Origin: Oscillospiraceae bacterium
GTDB taxonomy: Bacteria; Bacillota; Clostridia; UMGS1810
Reading direction: 5' to 3'
NCBI GenBank assembly: GCA_022769845.1
Contig: JALEIO010000238.1
Coordinates: 1 to 7,230 of the forward strand
Length of the DNA: 7,230 nt
Position numbers and translations under genes: made by a program. How positions within the stretch are numbered: the first letter of the stretch is position 1; every line of letters starts with the position of its first letter. The notes beneath the pieces are model-generated. The model saw only the letters and a list, made by a program, of their open reading frames with translations. It made no database searches and was not told where the DNA came from. Below are positions 4,215-7,230 of the stretch, piece by piece.

Positions 4215-4903
4215 AAAGACTGACTATTTTGTTTTTAATACTTTCAATATGCCTTCAACCGGCATTTGCTGAGGAAAGTATATCAAGGTTTATTTCTCAT
4301 TATAATGCGGAAACAGAAAATTACGTTCCGCAGAATAAATCAGGCAGTGATACTGTTTTTGCCGATTTAATCGGTTTTGAGTGGGCGCACCAAAGCATTT
4401 ATGCGCTTGCTGCCGAAAATATTGTTTCGGGCAGAGCAAAAGGTGTTTTTGCTCCGGGCGACAATGTTAAAATTAAGGAATTTATTAAGCTTTTGGTATT
4501 GGTGTGCGGAGTTTATGATGAGGAAGCAGAAAGTGATTTTTTAAATCTTGACAAAAACGACTGGAGTTACCACTATATATCGTCTGCAAAAAAATCCGGT
4601 ATTTTGGATTTCCTTGAAAACAGCACCGATTTTGACGCATATATAACCCGCGAACAGATGGCGGTGATGTGCGCAAAGGCGCTTGAATTTTCAGGCTTTG
4701 AATCGAAAGGTGGCTATGACGTTTTATTTGCGGACGACGACCAAATTGAATATCAAAACAAGAGGTATATATATGCACTTAAAAATTTACAGATTGTAAG
4801 CGGAATGGGAGACGGCAGCTTTTTGCCGAAACAGAGTTTAAGACGGTGCGATTCTGCGGTGATTATATATAAAGTACAAAATCTAATTAAAAATTCGTTT
4901 TAG
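4211..4903 (+). CDS. Secreted protein of three S-layer homology (SLH) domains
   Basis: 230 residues. A signal peptide (MKRLTILFLILSICLQPAFA, cleavage expected after Ala20) leads to a short linker and three SLH repeats at about 50-101, 110-160 and 173-228. Each has the F-x-D/N-x…W/Y…I…GI/I-V…F opening and hydrophobic helix of the family: FADLIGFEWAHQSI, FLNLDKNDWSYHYI, FADDDQIEYQNKRYI. SLH domains hold proteins non-covalently to pyruvylated wall polysaccharide. The TRAE-type binding motif is well kept only in repeat 2 (TREQ, 146-149); repeats 1 and 3 have IKEF and RRCD. No catalytic domain is attached, so the protein is all anchor: perhaps a small wall-coat protein or a truncated SLH protein. 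The lipobox-like LSIC lacks a small residue before Cys, so a lipoprotein is unlikely. Translation is coupled to manA. Confidence 0.88.
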   Translation: MKRLTILFLILSICLQPAFAEESISRFISHYNAETENYVPQNKSGSDTVFADLIGFEWAHQSIYALAAENIVSGRAKGVFAPGDNVKIKEFIKLLVLVCGVYDEEAESDFLNLDKNDWSYHYISSAKKSGILDFLENSTDFDAYITREQMAVMCAKALEFSGFESKGGYDVLFADDDQIEYQNKRYIYALKNLQIVSGMGDGSFLPKQSLRRCDSAVIIYKVQNLIKNSF

Positions 4904-4918
4904 GAGGACATAAAAATG
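4902..4918 (+). promoter_or_regulatory. Ribosome binding site overlapping the SLH-gene stop
   Basis: AGGAGG at 4902-4907 begins inside the TAG stop (4901-4903) and sits eight bases before ATG 4916. It is the strongest ribosome site of the operon and ties the aminotransferase gene closely to the SLH gene. Confidence 0.7.
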
Positions 4919-6106
4919 GAAATTTCCAATTTGCTTTCGGACAGAGTAAAATCATTGAAGGCATCGGCAATCAGAGAAATTTTTAAAATGGTAGGCAAAA
5001 GCGATATAATTTCGTTTGCGGGCGGTATTCCGTCACCCGAACTTTTTCCTGCAAAAGAACTTGGTAAAATTGCCGACAAAATTTTAGAAAACAACGGTGC
5101 AAAAGCGCTTATTTACGGTATAACAGAGGGTTATGCGCCGCTTATTGAAATTGTTGAAAAACGCAACAAAGAAAAAAATGTTGGAAAAAGCTTTGACAGT
5201 ACCATAATCACAACAGGTGCGCAGCAGGCGATTGACCTTGTTGGCAAGGCAATTTTGAACGAGCAAGACGGCGTTATAGTTGAAGCGCCCAGCTTTATCG
5301 GAGCGCTCAATTCCTTCCGTTCGTACAACGCGCGTCTTTTTGAAGCGGAGGTTAAAGAAGACGGAATTGATCTTAATCAGGTTGAAAATCTTTTAAAAAC
5401 CGAAAAAAATATTAAACTTATATATACAATCACAACTTTTCAAAATCCTACGGGTATTACTTTGAGTCTTGACAAACGCAAAAAATTATTGGAGCTTGCA
5501 AAAAAATACGACTGTCTTATTTTGGAGGATAATCCGTATGGTGAACTGCGCTTTAACGGCGAGGAGGTTGCCGCGATAAAATCGTTCGACACCGAGGGTA
5601 GAGTAATTTATGTAGGCTCGTTCTCAAAAACTCTTTCGCCCGGAATAAGAGTGGGATTTTTGACCTGCCACAAAGATATTATGGACAGAGTTGTGGTAGT
5701 TAAGCAGGTTAACGACGTACATACGCCGCTTTTAAATCAGATGATGGTTACAGAATATATCAGCAATTATGATTTTGACGAGCATATAAGAAAATCCGCG
5801 GTAAAATGCGGCGAAAAATGCGCGGCAATGCTTGAAGGTGCAAAAAAATACTTCCCCGGTGATGTAAAGCTTACAAATCCGGACGGCGGCATTTTTCTTT
5901 GGTGCACAATGCCCGAGGGGGTTGACACAGGCATAATATTTGAAAAAGCAGTTGAAAACAAGGTCGCGTTTGTGCCTGGCAGAACTTGTATGGCTGACAT
6001 TGATAAGGTTTCTAATTGTTTTAGATTAAACTACACAACGGTGTCAAATGAAAAAATTGACGAGGGTATGAAAATTTTGGGCAGAATTTTACAAGATTAT
6101 GTTTAA
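4916..6106 (+). CDS. PLP-dependent aminotransferase, class I/II (2-aminoadipate/MocR-like group)
   Basis: 396 residues, typical for fold-type I aminotransferases of COG1167 without the GntR-type DNA-binding domain. Seen: the N-terminal IISFAGGIPSPELFP (31-45), YGITEGYAPL, TGAQQAIDLVGKAI, the FQNPTG motif with Asn177, LEDNPYGELRF with Asp205 (binds the pyridine nitrogen) and Tyr208, SFSKTLSPGIRVG with the PLP-binding Lys238, and FRLNY with Arg370 for the substrate carboxylate. Relatives act on 2-aminoadipate, branched-chain, aromatic amino acids or alanine, and sequence reading does not decide between them. Cytoplasmic. Begins 12 bases after the SLH gene and ends 15 bases before trpS. Placement beside trpS might hint at aromatic amino acids, but this is weak. 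Confidence 0.9.
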   Translation: MEISNLLSDRVKSLKASAIREIFKMVGKSDIISFAGGIPSPELFPAKELGKIADKILENNGAKALIYGITEGYAPLIEIVEKRNKEKNVGKSFDSTIITTGAQQAIDLVGKAILNEQDGVIVEAPSFIGALNSFRSYNARLFEAEVKEDGIDLNQVENLLKTEKNIKLIYTITTFQNPTGITLSLDKRKKLLELAKKYDCLILEDNPYGELRFNGEEVAAIKSFDTEGRVIYVGSFSKTLSPGIRVGFLTCHKDIMDRVVVVKQVNDVHTPLLNQMMVTEYISNYDFDEHIRKSAVKCGEKCAAMLEGAKKYFPGDVKLTNPDGGIFLWCTMPEGVDTGIIFEKAVENKVAFVPGRTCMADIDKVSNCFRLNYTTVSNEKIDEGMKILGRILQDYV

Positions 6107-6121
6107 AGGGTGAGAAATTAA

Positions 6122-7129
6122 ATGGAAAACAATGCAAAAAAAATAATATTCAGCGGAATTCAGCCGACGGGGTGTATAACTCTCGGAAACTATATAGGCG
6201 CGCTTAAAAATTGGGTGGAATTGCAAAATGATTATAACTGTCTTTTTTCGGTAGTGGACCTTCATTCAATAACCGTAAGACAGGACAGTGCGCTTCTCAG
6301 AAAACGCTGCAAGGAATTTTTGGTGCAGTATCTTGCGTGCGGTATTGATGCAGAGAAAAATATTTTGTTTTTCCAGTCGCATGTTCCGCAGCATGCAGAG
6401 CTTTCGTGGATTTTAAGCTGCTATACATATATGGGCGAGCTTTCCCGTATGACGCAGTATAAGGACAAATGCGCAAAGCACGCTGACAACATCAACGCGG
6501 GACTTTTTACTTATCCTGTGCTTATGGCGGCGGATATTCTGCTTTATCAGACTGACCTTGTGCCTGTGGGTAGCGACCAGAAACAGCACCTTGAAATTGC
6601 TCGCGATATTGCAATGCGTTTTAACGGAATTTACGGTGAAGTGTTTAAAATTCCTGAAGGATTTACTCCAAAAGAGGGCGCGAGAATTATGAGTCTTCAG
6701 GATCCAACGTCAAAAATGTCGAAGTCCGACCCCAATGAAAACGGATTTATTTCAATTCTTGATAATCCTGATGTAATTGTGCGAAAAATCAAACGTGCGG
6801 TTACCGATTCGGACAATGTTATAAAAATACGCGAAGGTCACGACGGAATTAACAATCTTATCAACATTTATGCTTCAATTACCAAAAAGAGCATTGCCGA
6901 CATTGAAAATGAGTTTGACGGCAAAGGATACGGCGACTTTAAGCAAAGCGTTGCCGAGGCAGTTGTTGAGGAGCTTCGCCCAATAAGAGCGCGCTATGAT
7001 GACCTTATAAACAACAAAGACTATATTGAAGAAATCTATAAAAACGGTGCATATGCGGCGCAAAAGCTTGCTTCGCGCACGCTTTCAAAGGTTCACAGAA
7101 AAATCGGTTTTGTAGACAGAAAATACTAA
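6122..7129 (+). CDS. trpS: Tryptophanyl-tRNA synthetase
   Basis: 335 residues, the usual length of the bacterial enzyme, a class Ic synthetase that charges tRNA-Trp. Seen: FSGIQPTGCITLGNYIGA (10-27) with TLGN (20-23) in place of HIGH, VVDLHSIT, YPVLMAADILLYQ, VPVGSDQKQHLEIARDIA, and the KMSKS loop exactly at 198-202 followed by DPN. The C-terminal helical part ends FVDRKY. The ATG at 6122 follows GGGTGA at 6108-6113, a modest ribosome site, with a gap of 15 bases from the aminotransferase. There is no T-box leader in front, so tRNA-Trp control by that route is not acting here; expression would come from the manA promoter unless an internal promoter exists. Confidence 0.97.
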   Translation: MENNAKKIIFSGIQPTGCITLGNYIGALKNWVELQNDYNCLFSVVDLHSITVRQDSALLRKRCKEFLVQYLACGIDAEKNILFFQSHVPQHAELSWILSCYTYMGELSRMTQYKDKCAKHADNINAGLFTYPVLMAADILLYQTDLVPVGSDQKQHLEIARDIAMRFNGIYGEVFKIPEGFTPKEGARIMSLQDPTSKMSKSDPNENGFISILDNPDVIVRKIKRAVTDSDNVIKIREGHDGINNLINIYASITKKSIADIENEFDGKGYGDFKQSVAEAVVEELRPIRARYDDLINNKDYIEEIYKNGAYAAQKLASRTLSKVHRKIGFVDRKY

Positions 7130-7148
7130 TAAAAGGGCAGGGATAAAA

Positions 7149-7230
7149 ATGAATATGTTGACAACGCTGATTTTAAGCTTTTCGCTTGCGTTTGTGCTGT
7201 CCTTTGTGTCCACTCCGCTTGTGCGTAAAA
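7149..7230 (+). CDS. Probable WecA/TagO/MraY-type glycosyl-1-phosphate transferase, N-terminus only
   Basis: Cut by the window end; 27 codons are visible. The protein opens MNMLTTLILSFSLAFVLSFV and continues STPLVRK, a first membrane helix followed by S/T-P-L-V-x-K/R. This is how undecaprenyl-phosphate GlcNAc-1-phosphate transferases of the WecA/TagO group commonly start. They join a sugar phosphate to the lipid carrier at the membrane, the first step of teichoic acid or other wall polymer synthesis. ATG 7149 follows AGGGA at 7139-7143 and lies 19 bases after trpS, so it continues the operon. With so little sequence, another membrane protein is possible. Confidence 0.6.
   Translation, partial: MNMLTTLILSFSLAFVLSFVSTPLVRK

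Noticed and set aside
1..7230. CRISPR array, tRNA or rRNA genes
   Set aside because: No regularly spaced repeats and no tRNA or rRNA signature were recognised on either strand.

Overview
The window looks like chromosome of a low-GC, spore-forming clostridial Firmicute. The grounds are the A+T-rich coding sequence, AAGGAG-type ribosome sites, frequent TTG/GTG starts, a spoVG gene, a protein of S-layer-homology (SLH) domains, and a short Firmicutes-type class I mannose-6-phosphate isomerase. The genus cannot be told from the sequence alone.

Left part (1-1150): a GC-rich, self-complementary island of about 65 bases is followed by a small alpha/beta hydrolase gene. Behind it lies a 24-codon remnant of the start of a SAM-dependent methyltransferase gene. 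Both reading frames are preceded by nearly the same leader (AAATCGNAATTTGTGG). The next ~340 bases hold no convincing gene. They contain three strong hairpins in a row, one with a perfect 16-bp stem, and then the promoter of the next gene.

Middle (1147-3070): an MgtC/SapB-family membrane protein gene on the + strand converges on spoVG on the - strand. Between them sits an 843-bp wreck of an IS1182-family insertion sequence. Its terminal inverted repeats are recognisable, but its transposase gene has lost the middle and most of the C-terminal half. Both ends of the element carry a hairpin plus T-tract facing inwards, and the element abuts the terminator hairpins of both flanking genes. spoVG has a perfect-consensus vegetative promoter.

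Right part (3225-7230): a probable operon reads away from spoVG. The order is manA (mannose-6-phosphate isomerase), a secreted three-SLH-domain protein translationally coupled to it, a PLP-dependent aminotransferase, trpS (tryptophanyl-tRNA synthetase), and the first 27 codons of a likely WecA/TagO/MraY-type glycosyl-1-phosphate transferase. Gaps are from a 4-base overlap to about 20 bases, with no terminator between genes. manA, the SLH protein and the glycosyl-1-phosphate transferase suggest a cell-envelope glycan theme; the aminotransferase and trpS look like housekeeping passengers.

I see no clear novel defence or mobile system. The items most worth checking are the decayed IS with mirrored inward terminators, the hairpin cluster at 920-1050, and the GC-rich island at the left edge.
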